Positions 25,681-34,515 are shown, counted from the stretch's first letter. The stretch: 61,849 bases of DNA from Opitutaceae bacterium (GCA_019455245.1 JACFMR010000022.1:1-61849); one strand, 5' to 3'. Numbers and translations are program-made. The notes: generated by a model from the sequence alone, not told the origin.

Positions 25681-26445
25681 ATGTCTTTCCCGGCCTCACC
25701 GTTGATTGTGGCTCACCGCGGCGCCTCGCATGATGCGCCGGAAAACACGCTGGCGTCGATCGCGCTGGGTTGGGCGCAGGCGGCGGACCTGCTGGAGATT
25801 GACGTGCGGTTGACCCGCGACGGGGCGGTGGTGCTGCTGCATGACGAAACCTTGGCGCGCACGACCGGGTGCCCGGCCGCGCCGCAGGCGCTGGATTTGG
25901 CGACAATCCGCCAACTCGATGCCGGGGCATGGAAGGCCCCGCAATACACCGGACAGCGTGTGCCGACGCTGCCCGAGGCGCTCGCGGCGGTGCCGGCGGA
26001 CAAGGGCATCTTGATCGAGATCAAGTGCGGGGCGGAGATAGTGCCGGCCTTGCAGCGACATTTGGCGCAGGCCGTGCTGCCGCCGGAACGCGTGCATCTG
26101 ATCTGCTTCGACCACGAGGTCCTGAGCGCGGCCAAGGCGGCAATGCCGCACATCAAGGCGCTTTTTCTGGCCGGTGGCACCCATGAGGGCCGGCCCCGCC
26201 CGCTTTCGGATTTGGACGCGCTGATCGCGGCCGCGCGGGCGGCGAATTTCGACGGCCTCGATCTGGGCGAGGACTGGCCGATCGACGCGGCCTTCGTCCG
26301 CCGGGTGCACGCGGCGGGATTACTGCTTCACATCTGGACGGTCAACGACGGTGCCCGCGCCCGCCAACTGGTGGCGGCAGGGGTGGACGGCATCACAACC
26401 GACCGGCCCGGCTGGTTGCGCAAGCAGTTGCAGGGTGATGGGTAA
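25681..26445 (+). CDS. Glycerophosphodiester phosphodiesterase (GDPD)
   Basis: A 254-residue TIM-barrel protein of normal length. The signature starts at residue 10 with VAHRGASHDAPENT (catalytic His and Arg) and continues with LLEIDVRLTRDGAVVLLHDE (Glu and Asp metal ligands and the second catalytic His). The C-terminal ITTDRPGWL is the family's last motif. It hydrolyses glycerophosphodiesters to glycerol-3-phosphate in the cytoplasm; there is no signal peptide. It stands alone on the plus strand, 65 bases before the first anti-sigma/PAS gene. Confidence 0.93.
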   Translation: MSFPASPLIVAHRGASHDAPENTLASIALGWAQAADLLEIDVRLTRDGAVVLLHDETLARTTGCPAAPQALDLATIRQLDAGAWKAPQYTGQRVPTLPEALAAVPADKGILIEIKCGAEIVPALQRHLAQAVLPPERVHLICFDHEVLSAAKAAMPHIKALFLAGGTHEGRPRPLSDLDALIAAARAANFDGLDLGEDWPIDAAFVRRVHAAGLLLHIWTVNDGARARQLVAAGVDGITTDRPGWLRKQLQGDG

Positions 26446-26510
26446 GGGAGGATTTGGAGCTGTCATTCACGCCGGTGGCATCTGCGCCGGGGCGTCGGGC
26501 GTAATGAGTG

Positions 26511-27080
26511 GTGTTGAACGATTCCCTGCTCAGTCACGCCATTCGTTATGTCTCCGGGAGCATGCCCGCGGAGGAGCGCGAGAGCTTTGAAATTTTGCTC
26601 GAGTATCACGGGGAACTGCGGCGCGAAGTCGCGCGCTTGGCCGAGGTCGGTCTGCAATTGACGTTGGCCGGCAGCCGGATGCTGGCCGAGGTACCGCCCG
26701 GTTTGAAAGCCCGCACGCTCGCGCGCTTGGCCACGGGCTGTGTGCACCGGACGCCGGCGGCACTGGTCGTCACGAACGGCGCAGGTCTGATCGAGTGGGT
26801 CAACCCGGCCTTCACCCAAATGTGCGGCCATCCGTTGTCGGAGTTGCGCGGGCGCAAGCCGGGTCACGTGCTGCAGGGTCCGGCCACCGATTTCGCGGCG
26901 GTGGAACGTATGCGTCGGGCGATCTATGAGCGCCGCCCCTGTCGCGAGATCCTGACCAACTATCATCGCGACGGCACAATTTATCACGCGGCGGTGCGCA
27001 TCGCCCCAATTCTCGACGAGGCCGGCAAGCCGCTCTGGTATGTCGCCCGTGAGCGGCTGTTGCCCGACGGGGCGGTGTGA
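26511..27080 (+). CDS. Anti-sigma-like N-terminus fused to a PAS domain, copy 1
   Basis: A 189-residue soluble protein. Residues 1-70 resemble the N-terminus of RskA/RsiW-type anti-sigma factors without zinc ligands (AIRYVSGSMPAEERESFEIL, then PPGLKARTLARLA). Residues 80-180 are a PAS domain of the LOV-like group (WVNPAFTQMCGHPLSE, GRKPGHVLQGPATD, LTNYHRDGTIYHAAVRI). The photoactive Cys of LOV proteins is absent. GTG at 26511 is chosen because it aligns exactly with the ATG of the paralogue at 31307; GTG at 26508 and TTG at 26514 are alternatives. It converges on potD. A sensor that controls a sigma factor is an inference. Confidence 0.75.
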   Translation: MLNDSLLSHAIRYVSGSMPAEERESFEILLEYHGELRREVARLAEVGLQLTLAGSRMLAEVPPGLKARTLARLATGCVHRTPAALVVTNGAGLIEWVNPAFTQMCGHPLSELRGRKPGHVLQGPATDFAAVERMRRAIYERRPCREILTNYHRDGTIYHAAVRIAPILDEAGKPLWYVARERLLPDGAV

Positions 27081-27108
27081 TTGCCAATCGCCCGTAACCT
27101 TTGACCAT

Positions 27109-27162
27109 GGGAGGGCCCGCCTCAGCGCGGGCCGCAACGGGCGACGCAGAGGTCGCCCCTCC
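27109..27162. repeat. GGGAGGGCCCGCC...GGTCGCCCCTCC inverted repeat
   Basis: GGGAGGGCCCGCCTCAGCGC is mirrored in part by GCAGAGGTCGCCCCTCC, with an internal GCGGGCC/GGCCCGC pair. It is a REP-type element in the 27081-27328 gap after the first PAS gene. Confidence 0.5.
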
Positions 27163-27212
27163 ACCCAAAGTCCAATAGCATCGGGCAGCCGGTATGAAAG
27201 GGCGGCTGCATG

Positions 27213-27291
27213 GTAGCCGCGTTTGAGCACTGCGAAAACGTGGTAGACGTCGGAGGCCACGCTTTCGGGCTGCGCCCTCAAGCGCGGCTAC
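27213..27291. repeat. GTAGCCGCG palindromic repeat, full copy
   Basis: Begins GTAGCCGCGTTTGAG and ends CTCAAGCGCGGCTAC, its exact mirror over most positions. Inner arms GCGAAAACGTGG and CCACGCTTTCG also pair. It lies 133 bases after the first anti-sigma/PAS gene and 38 bases beyond the potD stop. Confidence 0.85.
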
Positions 27292-27328
27292 AAAAAATTC
27301 TGCGTGGCTGGCGTGAGGCCGCTGCGTT

Positions 27329-28384
27329 TCAGTTGGCGGCTTTCACGCGGTCCCAGGCCTTGGTGTATTTGGCGAGGTGCTCGCCGAGTTCGAGGGTTTG
27401 CTCTCCCTTCCTCAGCAGGTCCTCGGGAATGAAGACGATCGGGTTGGCCTTGATCTCGTCGCTGAGCAGCGGATACGCGGCGGCGTTGGGGCAGAGGTAG
27501 TAGTTGAACTCGATGTTGCGCGCGGCGACCGCGGCGTCGTGCATGAAGTTGATGAACTTCTCGGCGAGCGCGACGTTGTCGCTGCCGGCGGGGATGGCCA
27601 TGGTGTCCTCCCACATCGGGAAACCCTCGCGGGGCAGGGCGAAGACGATGTTTTCGTCCCCGTTGGCGTCGATCACCTGCTGGATGTCGCCGCCCCAGGC
27701 CTGCACGAGGTGGAATTCCTTGGAGGCGATGCCGGCCTTGAAGGCCTCGGATTCGAAGCGTGCGATGTTTTTCTTCCATTGGATGACGAGATCGGCGGCG
27801 GCGTTGATCTCGGTTTCGTCGATCGAATTCATGCTGTAACCGAGCGTCTTGAGTGCGGCGCCGAGGCACTCGCGGGGATCGTCGAGGAGGGTCATGCGGC
27901 CGGCGAGGTCGGCGCGCTCAAACATGCGCCAGCTCGGAACGAAGTCCTTTACCTCGTCGCTGCGGTAGGCGATGCCGGTGGCGCCGGACATGTAGGGCAC
28001 GCTGTGGTGCATCTTCTTGTCGATCGACACGTTGGCGAGAAACACCGGGTCGATGTTCTTCAGGTTCGGGATGCGGGCGTGGTTGATTTCCTGCAGCAGG
28101 CCTTCCGCGACCATGAGGTTGACGACGTAGCTGGAGGGAAACACGACGTCGTAACCGGTGGCGCCGCCCTTGAGCTTGGCGTGGAGCACCTCGTTGGAGT
28201 CATAGTTGTCGATCACCACCCTGCAGTTGTGCAGGGTCTCGAACTCCTTGATCAGGCCCTCGGCAAAGTAGTCGCTCCAAACGTAGACGTGCAGCACGGG
28301 TTTTTTCGGCGCGCAGGCGGTGAGCGTGAGCAGCAGGCCGGCGAGCAGGCCGACCGCAAGCAGGAGGGCGGATTTGGTTTTCAT
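27329..28384 (-). CDS. potD: Polyamine-binding lipoprotein PotD
   Basis: A 351-residue protein with a lipoprotein signal (LLAVGLLAGLLLTLTAC, lipobox LTAC) and the PotD/PotF fold: LHVYVWSDYFAEGLIKEFET, TGYDVVFPSSYVV, and EGFPMWEDTMAIPAGSDN. It should bind spermidine or putrescine in the periplasm and pass it to PotBC. The start ATG (28382-28384) overlaps the PotC stop as ATGA. It is the last gene of potABCD. Substrate choice within polyamines cannot be told from the sequence. Confidence 0.92.
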   Translation of the reverse strand: MKTKSALLLAVGLLAGLLLTLTACAPKKPVLHVYVWSDYFAEGLIKEFETLHNCRVVIDNYDSNEVLHAKLKGGATGYDVVFPSSYVVNLMVAEGLLQEINHARIPNLKNIDPVFLANVSIDKKMHHSVPYMSGATGIAYRSDEVKDFVPSWRMFERADLAGRMTLLDDPRECLGAALKTLGYSMNSIDETEINAAADLVIQWKKNIARFESEAFKAGIASKEFHLVQAWGGDIQQVIDANGDENIVFALPREGFPMWEDTMAIPAGSDNVALAEKFINFMHDAAVAARNIEFNYYLCPNAAAYPLLSDEIKANPIVFIPEDLLRKGEQTLELGEHLAKYTKAWDRVKAAN

Positions 28385-29151
28385 TTGGCGGGACGGATGA
28401 GGCGTTGGCTGAGGATGACCATGATGAACGTGACCGCCATGAAGATGACGCTCAGGGCGTTGATCACCTGCGGCGAGCTGCGGCGCATCATGCTGAAGAT
28501 CTTCACCGGCAGTGTGGTGTTGCCGGGGCCGGACACGAGAAAAGTTATCACAAAATCGTCGATGCTGAGCGTGAAGGCGAGCAGGGCGCCGGCGGCGAGG
28601 CCCGGGCCGAGCAGGGGCAGCAGGATGCGCCGGATGATCACGCCCCAGCCGGCGCCGAGGTCCTGCGCGGCCTCGATCATCGACTCGTCGAAGTCCTGCA
28701 GCCGGCCGAGCATGACGAGGGCCACGTAGCTCAGGCAGAACGTGGTGTGGGCGAGGATGACGGTGCCAAGATTGAGCTGTGCGCCGAGGTTGACGAACAG
28801 GAAGAGCAGGCTGATGCCCATGAGGATGTCGGGCACGACCAACGGCGCGTAGATGAGCCCGTGGTGCACGCGTTGCAACCGGCTGCGGTAGCGGTGCAGG
28901 CACCAGGCGGCGAGCGCGCCGAGCACGACCGAGAGCAGGGTGGAGCTCAACGCGATCAGCAGGGTGTTCCACGTCGCATGGTGGATGTCCTCCCGGCGCC
29001 AGAGTTCCTCGTACCAACGCAGCGAAAACCCGTCCCACTGGCCGCCGAACTTCGCGGCGTTGAACGACTGCACGACGAGCATTGCGATCGGCAGGTAGAA
29101 AAACAGCAGCACCAGCAGGGTGGTGGCCAGGGGCACGCGGCTGGGTTTCAC
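28381..29151 (-). CDS. potC: Polyamine ABC transporter permease PotC
   Basis: A 256-residue protein with six membrane helices and the EAA loop EAAQDLGAGWGVIIRRILLP that docks on the ATPase. The N-terminus LLVLLFFYLPIAMLVVQSFN is typical of PotC. The start is GTG (29149-29151) and overlaps the PotB stop, so translation is coupled. It forms the transmembrane pore with PotB. Confidence 0.93.
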   Translation of the reverse strand: MKPSRVPLATTLLVLLFFYLPIAMLVVQSFNAAKFGGQWDGFSLRWYEELWRREDIHHATWNTLLIALSSTLLSVVLGALAAWCLHRYRSRLQRVHHGLIYAPLVVPDILMGISLLFLFVNLGAQLNLGTVILAHTTFCLSYVALVMLGRLQDFDESMIEAAQDLGAGWGVIIRRILLPLLGPGLAAGALLAFTLSIDDFVITFLVSGPGNTTLPVKIFSMMRRSSPQVINALSVIFMAVTFIMVILSQRLIRPAK

Positions 29152-30035
29152 GGGTGCCCTCCGGGGATGGCGGGCGCGGGGCCGGCGGCGTTGCCGTTGC
29201 TGTGGCGGCGGCGCAGGGCCGCTGCGGCCACCAGTGGCACGAAGATAACCACCGAGAGCACGGCGCCGAGCGCGGCGGCATGGGGCAGGTTGCGGTCGGT
29301 CGTGGCGCGCTGGGCGATCTTGTTGCCGATCATCTCGCTGGTCGGCCCGCCGACGATCGCGGGGATGGCGTAGGAACCCAGCGCGGGGATGAACACGATG
29401 AGAAACGCGGTGATCAGGCCCACGCGGATGCCGGGCAGAAACACGCTGCGAAACGCCCGCCAGCGGCCCGCGCCGAGGTCACGCGCGGCGTCGAGCAGCG
29501 TGAAGTCGAATTTCTCCGCGGCGGCGTAGAGCGGCAAAATGGCGAAGGGCAGGTGGGTGTAAACCAGCACGAGCAAAATGGCCCAGTCGTTGTAGAGCAG
29601 CTGGGTGTTGGGTTCGGCCCAGCCCAGCCAGACGGCGATCGATTTCACGTAACCGTCGGGATGCAGCAGCGTGCGCCACGCGAAGATGCGAATGAGGAAA
29701 TTCGTCCAGAACGGCAGGATGATGAGCAGCAGCACGCGGTTGCGCCAACGCTCGTCGAGCCGCGCGATCCAGTAGGCCACGGGGATGCCGAAACCGAGGC
29801 ACAGGGCGGTGGCGAGCGCGCTGAGCCAGACCGTGCGCCAGATGATCACCGGGTAGCTGGGGTTGGCGAGGCTGCGCCAGGTGTCGAGGGTCCAGCCCGC
29901 TCCGACGCCGCCGGTCAGGTCGGTCGGCTTGAACGAGAGCACGAAGACCAGCAGCGTGGGCACGGCGAAGAACACCACCAGCCAGCCGAAACTCGGCAGC
30001 GACAACAGCGGTTCGAGCCACCGCGGGCTTTTCAT
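29148..30035 (-). CDS. potB: Polyamine ABC transporter permease PotB
   Basis: A 295-residue permease with six helices (GWLVVFFAVPTLLVFVLSF first) and the coupling loop DAARDLGAGRWRAFRSVFLP. SYAIPAIVGGPTSEMIGN is a well conserved PotB segment. The ATG at 30033-30035 overlaps the PotA stop (ATGA). It pairs with PotC. Confidence 0.93.
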   Translation of the reverse strand: MKSPRWLEPLLSLPSFGWLVVFFAVPTLLVFVLSFKPTDLTGGVGAGWTLDTWRSLANPSYPVIIWRTVWLSALATALCLGFGIPVAYWIARLDERWRNRVLLLIILPFWTNFLIRIFAWRTLLHPDGYVKSIAVWLGWAEPNTQLLYNDWAILLVLVYTHLPFAILPLYAAAEKFDFTLLDAARDLGAGRWRAFRSVFLPGIRVGLITAFLIVFIPALGSYAIPAIVGGPTSEMIGNKIAQRATTDRNLPHAAALGAVLSVVIFVPLVAAAALRRRHSNGNAAGPAPAIPGGHP

Positions 30036-31183
30036 CGGCCGTTGCCTCCCTCCACGATCAGGTAGCCGTCGTCGGCGTGCCAACTCAGCCACACCTCCTC
30101 GCGCCAGGTGATGGGTTTGGTGTCGAGCAGGAAGCGGCCGTGCTGCTGCCAGACGACGAGGGTCTCGGCGCCGACGCGCACCCGGTATTGCGTGCGTGAG
30201 CCGAGGTAGATCAGGTCCTCCACCGTGCCGCGCACGGCGTTGTGCTCGTGCATGCGGGCCGGTGGCTGGCGGCTGATGGCGATTTTTTCGGGCCGCAGGG
30301 AAAGCACGACCGGGGCGCGGTCGGGCAGTTCGCGGTCCTTCCACGCCAGCAGGCGCGTGCCGGTGGCACGAACCTCATCGATGTCGTAGATCACCTCGCC
30401 CAGCCGGTCGGTGTCGAGGCCGAGATACTGGTCGGTGCCGATGGCCGCGACCTTGGCAGGGATGAGATTGGTGTCGCCGATGAACTCCGCCACGAAACGG
30501 CTGCGCGGCGCCTCGTAGATTTCGGCGGGCGTGCCGGTTTGTTCGAGCCGCCCGCGGTTCATCACCGCCACGCGGTCGCTGAGCGACATGGCCTCGCCCT
30601 GATCGTGGGTGACGTAGAGGAAGGTGATGCCGACCTCGTCGTGGATGTTGTCGAGCTCGATCAACATGCGTTGGCGCAGTTTCAGGTCGAGGGCGGCGAG
30701 CGGTTCGTCGAGCAGGAGCAGCTGCGGGCGGTTGATGAGCGCGCGCGCGATGGCCACGCGCTGTTTCTGGCCGCCGCTGATCTGGCCGGGGCGTTTGCCG
30801 GCGTGCTCGTGCAGCTGGATGAGGTCGAGCATACGGTCGACCTCGCGTGCGATCTCCGCCTTGGGGCGCTTGGCCACCACGAGGCCGAAGGCGATGTTTT
30901 CGCGCACGGTGAGGTGCGGGAAGAGCGCGTAGTTTTGAAAGACGGTGTTGATGGGCCGCCGGTCCGGCGGCAGCGCGGTGATGTCGCGCCCGTCGACCAG
31001 CACACGGCCTTTTTCCGGCGTGAGAAAACCGGCGAGGATGCGCAGGAGGGTGGTCTTGCCGCAGCCGCTGGGTCCGAGCAGGGAGAAAACCTCGCCCTTG
31101 TTGAGCTCCAGCGTGGTGTCCTCAACCACGGTCATTTCCCCGTAACGATGCGTGATGTTCTGCAGCTCGATGAAGGCGCCCAT
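30032..31183 (-). CDS. potA: Polyamine ABC transporter ATPase PotA
   Basis: A 383-residue ATPase. Walker A is LLGPSGCGKTTLLRIL, the Q-loop is NTVFQNYALFP, the signature is GQISGGQKQRVAIARAL (ISGGQ for LSGGQ), Walker B is LLLLDEPLAALD, and the switch His is in YVTHDQGEAM. A C-terminal regulatory TOBE domain covers 270-375. It drives PotBC. It is the first gene of the operon; the 123-base gap to the divergent second PAS gene should carry its promoter. Confidence 0.95.
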   Translation of the reverse strand: MGAFIELQNITHRYGEMTVVEDTTLELNKGEVFSLLGPSGCGKTTLLRILAGFLTPEKGRVLVDGRDITALPPDRRPINTVFQNYALFPHLTVRENIAFGLVVAKRPKAEIAREVDRMLDLIQLHEHAGKRPGQISGGQKQRVAIARALINRPQLLLLDEPLAALDLKLRQRMLIELDNIHDEVGITFLYVTHDQGEAMSLSDRVAVMNRGRLEQTGTPAEIYEAPRSRFVAEFIGDTNLIPAKVAAIGTDQYLGLDTDRLGEVIYDIDEVRATGTRLLAWKDRELPDRAPVVLSLRPEKIAISRQPPARMHEHNAVRGTVEDLIYLGSRTQYRVRVGAETLVVWQQHGRFLLDTKPITWREEVWLSWHADDGYLIVEGGNGR

Positions 31184-31306
31184 GGCTCGCCGTCATCTGT
31201 AGGCGCATTTGCGCGCTTGGCCAGTGTGGATTGCGCCGGTACGCGGATTGGCGGCCGGGCGTGAATCGGTTTTGACTGACGCGGGTTTCCGGTTACCCGT
31301 TTTCCG

Positions 31307-31870
31307 ATGCTCAACGAGGCCCTCCGCAACCAAGCTGCCCATTACGTCGCCGGCACGCTGTCGGCCGACGAGCGCGAAAGCTTCGAGGTGCTGCTGGAGG
31401 CCCGCGAGGATTTGCGCGAGCATGTGCGCTCGCTGCAGGAGGTGGTGGCGACGATGACCCTGGCCGACCGGCCGACGGCGACGCCGCCCCCCGGGCTGAA
31501 AAACCGGTTGATGGACACGCTGCAACAGCGCCCCCGGAATCCATCGCCGGAATGTCTGGTGGTGACCGATGCCACCGGCCGCGTTGAGTGGGTCAATGCG
31601 GCCTTCATCGCGATGTGCGGCCACGATCTCGGTGAGATCAAGGGGCGCAAGCCCGGCCAGGTTTTGCAGGGACCCGAAACCGACGCAGCGGCGGTCGCGC
31701 GCATCCGCGCGGCGCTGGCGGCCCGCGAGCCCTGCCACGAAACGCTGGTGAACTACCACAAGGACGGCTCGCCCTACCGGGTGGACGTGCGCATCAACCC
31801 GATCCTCGACGAGGACGGCGCGCCGCTGCAGTTCGTCGCCCGCGAACGCAAGCTGCCCGACCCGGCCTGA
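31307..31870 (+). CDS. Anti-sigma-like N-terminus fused to a PAS domain, copy 2
   Basis: A 187-residue paralogue of the gene at 26511, alike over its whole length. Residues 1-75 are the anti-sigma-like helical region (HYVAGTLSADERESFEVLLE, PPPGLKNRLMDTL). Residues 81-180 are the PAS domain (VEWVNAAFIAMCGHDLGE, GRKPGQVLQGPETDAAAV, VNYHKDGSPYRVDVRINP, FVARERKLPDP). There is no membrane segment and no zinc motif. It is divergent from potA, so it may share control with the transporter. No sigma factor is adjacent. The short N-terminus could instead be a simple dimerisation helix. Confidence 0.77.
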   Translation: MLNEALRNQAAHYVAGTLSADERESFEVLLEAREDLREHVRSLQEVVATMTLADRPTATPPPGLKNRLMDTLQQRPRNPSPECLVVTDATGRVEWVNAAFIAMCGHDLGEIKGRKPGQVLQGPETDAAAVARIRAALAAREPCHETLVNYHKDGSPYRVDVRINPILDEDGAPLQFVARERKLPDPA

Positions 31871-31889
31871 GGCGGATACCTGGCGAGAA

Positions 31890-31954
31890 GTAGCCGCGTT
31901 TAAGCGAAGCGAAAACGTGGCCTCTCAGATGCCACGCTTTTCAAGCGCGGCTAC
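31890..31954. repeat. GTAGCCGCG palindromic repeat, full copy
   Basis: GTAGCCGCGTTTAAGCGAAG at the left is mirrored by TTTTCAAGCGCGGCTAC at the right, with inner AAAACGTGG and CCACGCTTTT. It starts 20 bases after the stop of the second anti-sigma/PAS gene. The copy at 41576-41640 is nearly identical. Confidence 0.88.
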
Positions 31955-32009
31955 GACAAGGCTGAAACCGCCATTGACGCAGCCGGACTTAATCTGCACC
32001 TGGATTTTC

Positions 32010-33320
32010 TCACCCGAGCAGCTGGTCGGCGTGCTCGGCGACTTTGCGATAGGCCTGGGCGTATTGTTTGATGACCGCCGGCCGGTCGTGTTTGAACCAC
32101 GGCACGCTGTAGGCAATCTCGTGAATTTTCTCCGCCACGGGCAGCGAGCCCGGCCCCTGCCGCACATCGCGCTGGCCGAAGGCGATCATGGTCGGCTGGC
32201 CCTGGTTGAAGAGGTCCGCGTCGTGATAAACCGCGTGCAGGTGCAGCGGGAAATTGGCGCCGGGGTTGCAGGTGGGGATGCCCTCGGCGCGGATGGCGGC
32301 GCAGAATTTCGCGCAGGAGAGGCCGCCGAGTTCTTCGCCGCGGTAGAGCCCGCGCGCGGCATACCAGCCGCCCATGGTGGACTTGCCGCCGGGCGGGGTG
32401 CGGTGGGCCCTGAGGCCGGGCACGCCCTCGAGCAGATCCCAGAAGCGGTTCATCGCCGCCTGGATCTCGGTGATGCGCTTGTCGTAATGCTTCAGCTGCA
32501 CGCGGCCCATGGCCGAGCAGGTCTGGTTCATCCGGTGCTTGTAGCCGCCGAGCGGCAGGCCGGCGAAATGGTTGAGCGCCGGGTTGCGGATGCTGCGGTC
32601 GGTGGGGTTGTAATTGCTCGGCAGACCCGTGCGCTCGTAGTGGCCGTAGGCGACGCAGCGCTCGTAGAGGTCGCGGTTGTTGGTCACCATCATGCCGGCC
32701 TCGCCGATCGCGAAACTCTTGCCGGCCATCATACTCATCGCGGCGATGTCGCCGAAGGTGCCAACCTTTTTGCCTTTGAAGAGCGCACCCTGGGCGTGCG
32801 AGACGTCCTCGATGACCTTGACCTTGTGTTTGCGCGCGATGCGCATGATCGCGGTCATGTCGCACGGATGGCCGCAGTAGTGGACGACCATGATGGCCTT
32901 GGTCCGCGGGCCGATGCGGTGCTCGATGTCGGCCGGGTCGATGCAGAGCGTGTCGGGCAGGATGTCGGCGAAATTGACCGCCGCACCCAGGGTCAGTGCG
33001 GCCGTGCAGCTGGCCCAGTAGGTCATGCTCGGGCAGATCATCTCGTCGCCGGCGCCGAGTCCGCAGGCCCACATCGCGGCGCGCAGGCTCTCGGTGCCGT
33101 TGCAGTAGCCGAGCGCGAACTTCATGCCCATCCATTCGGCGATTTCGCGCTCGAACTGCTTGGTGATGTCGGTGCCGCTCATCGTCCCGCGGCGCAGCAC
33201 GTCGAGCACGGCGTTTTCGTCGGCCTTGGTCACGATCGGCCAGTGAAAGACGGCCTCCGGGGTTTTTTTGATGGCTTGGGGGCCGCCTGCGATTGCGAGG
33301 GTCTTCGGTGTTTTCTTCAT
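32010..33320 (-). CDS. DegT/DnrJ/EryC1/StrS aminotransferase
   Basis: A 436-residue PLP enzyme of normal length for the family. The Schiff-base Lys is Lys201 (SMMAGKSFAIGEAG), the ring-stacking region is GYCNGTESLRAAMWA, and Asp172 in VIEDVSHAQGA contacts the PLP nitrogen. Such enzymes transaminate keto-sugars for glycan or antibiotic sugars. Glu-Ala-Gly replaces the common Glu-Gly-Gly after the Lys. It stands alone: neighbours are a repeat on one side and a 446-base gap on the other, so its pathway is not shown. Confidence 0.92.
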   Translation of the reverse strand: MKKTPKTLAIAGGPQAIKKTPEAVFHWPIVTKADENAVLDVLRRGTMSGTDITKQFEREIAEWMGMKFALGYCNGTESLRAAMWACGLGAGDEMICPSMTYWASCTAALTLGAAVNFADILPDTLCIDPADIEHRIGPRTKAIMVVHYCGHPCDMTAIMRIARKHKVKVIEDVSHAQGALFKGKKVGTFGDIAAMSMMAGKSFAIGEAGMMVTNNRDLYERCVAYGHYERTGLPSNYNPTDRSIRNPALNHFAGLPLGGYKHRMNQTCSAMGRVQLKHYDKRITEIQAAMNRFWDLLEGVPGLRAHRTPPGGKSTMGGWYAARGLYRGEELGGLSCAKFCAAIRAEGIPTCNPGANFPLHLHAVYHDADLFNQGQPTMIAFGQRDVRQGPGSLPVAEKIHEIAYSVPWFKHDRPAVIKQYAQAYRKVAEHADQLLG

Positions 33321-33766
33321 GGTGGGTTGTTGCGCAATGAAACCGGAAAAGGAACCGTCGCCCTGCGCCGCGCGCGGGTCAACGGAATCCGCGACCGCCA
33401 GCGCCCGACACACATGCGCGGTCCGACCAACAAACGACTGACTGACAGGGGCGATTGTCTTTCTCCAGCGAGCATCAAGGCGAGCACCGGAAGCGAGAGC
33501 GTGTATCCGGGGAGGCAGGCATATCCCGGAAGGCATGGCCGCAAAGAGGCGCAAAAATCAATCGGTCTGCGTGGCTCTCCCCGCGCCTATAAGCGCGCGC
33601 ACCGTTTCCTTTGCCGTGGTTGCCTGGTGACTCTTTGCGGCAAGAAGGGTCGGGTTCGGTCGGTGCTCTCACACCAACCTGGCCCTGGGAATCAATCGCT
33701 GGCATTGTTGGTGGCTACGCGGAGCCCCTGTCGGATCAACCATATGCGACACCGCTCCGGCGCTCG
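33321..33766. other. Long intergenic region with one 11-bp inverted repeat
   Basis: No gene is seen. GCCGCAAAGAG (33538-33548) pairs perfectly with CTCTTTGCGGC (33631-33641) across 82 bases. TATCCGGGGAGGCAGGCATA near 33510 is partly repeated just after as TATCCCGGAAGGCAT. The promoter of the DegT gene should be at the left end. Confidence 0.5.
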
Positions 33767-34468
33767 TCATTTTCCGTCGAACTTGCGCGGGCCGGAACTG
33801 ATCGTGGCGGTGAACGGCACGCCCCAGAGCGAAGGCGGGTCCTGCTCGGCCGGATCGGCGTCGGGTGCGAGGTATTTGAAGACCTTCGTGAAGCTCAGAC
33901 TGCACTGCAGGCGGCGTTGGCCCTTCGAGTCGATCTTGGGGTTGAGGGTGATGAGGCTCGTGTTGTAGGGCGGCTTTTTTTTCAGCGCCTGCGCCCGTTT
34001 GCGCACCTCCCGGTAGTCGAGCGAGCGGTCTTTGATCAGGTCGTCGAGTTGCTCGAGGTCGGCCCTCGTGATGTCGCCCCAGAGCCGGCGCAGCGTCTCC
34101 GGGGTGACGACCGGGGCGATGATGTTGACGAAGCGCTTCTCCTTTCCTTCCTGCACCCAGTAGCCGATCACGAGGATGAACGGCTCGTTGATGTCGAATT
34201 GCCGCAGCGCATCACCGAGATCGACCGGCGTGCGGTATTTGATCGCCTTGGGATTGACCGGCAGCCCGCCGTGGCGGCGGTTGATCGCCGCCGGGATGTC
34301 CCATTTCTGGGTGTAGCCGGCCGGCACGTAGCCGTCGAAAAATGTGTCGCGCACCCATTTTTCAAAAACGAGGCCGTGCTGCTGCACCTCCTGCGCCCAC
34401 GTGACGGTGGTCGGCAGCAGGCCGCCGGCCAGCAACAGACCGAGGGCAAAGAAAAATCCCCGCAGCAT
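33767..34468 (-). CDS. Exported protein resembling a restriction-endonuclease-like fold
   Basis: A 233-residue protein with a clear signal peptide (FFFALGLLLAGGLL, cleavage near TWA at 24). The mature part starts HGLVFEKWVRDTFF and contains KWDIPAAINRR, NPKAIKYRTPVDLGDALRQF, PFILVIGYW and NPKIDSKGQRRLQC. The order FE, WDIP, IK, GDALRQF and a hydrophobic FILVIGYW strand resembles PD-(D/E)xK nuclease folds, but the catalytic triplet cannot be assigned safely. A nuclease with a signal peptide would be unusual; a degenerate or periplasmic enzyme is possible. It is followed 47 bases on by nothing on its strand and preceded by the PEP-CTERM gene. Confidence 0.5.
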   Translation of the reverse strand: MLRGFFFALGLLLAGGLLPTTVTWAQEVQQHGLVFEKWVRDTFFDGYVPAGYTQKWDIPAAINRRHGGLPVNPKAIKYRTPVDLGDALRQFDINEPFILVIGYWVQEGKEKRFVNIIAPVVTPETLRRLWGDITRADLEQLDDLIKDRSLDYREVRKRAQALKKKPPYNTSLITLNPKIDSKGQRRLQCSLSFTKVFKYLAPDADPAEQDPPSLWGVPFTATISSGPRKFDGK

Positions 34469-34515
34469 GACAGCGGGGATTGTGGAAACCGAACGGCCGG
34501 GGGCGAACCCAAATG

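Noticed and set aside
26511..31870. PAS domains as blue-light LOV photoreceptors
   Set aside because: The Cys needed for the flavin adduct is absent (GRKPG replaces the GRNC-type segment), so classical LOV photochemistry is unlikely.
31917..33968. Plus-strand open reading frame of 683 codons over the DegT gene
   Set aside because: The DegT gene on the other strand has a complete PLP site. The plus-strand product shows no recognisable fold.
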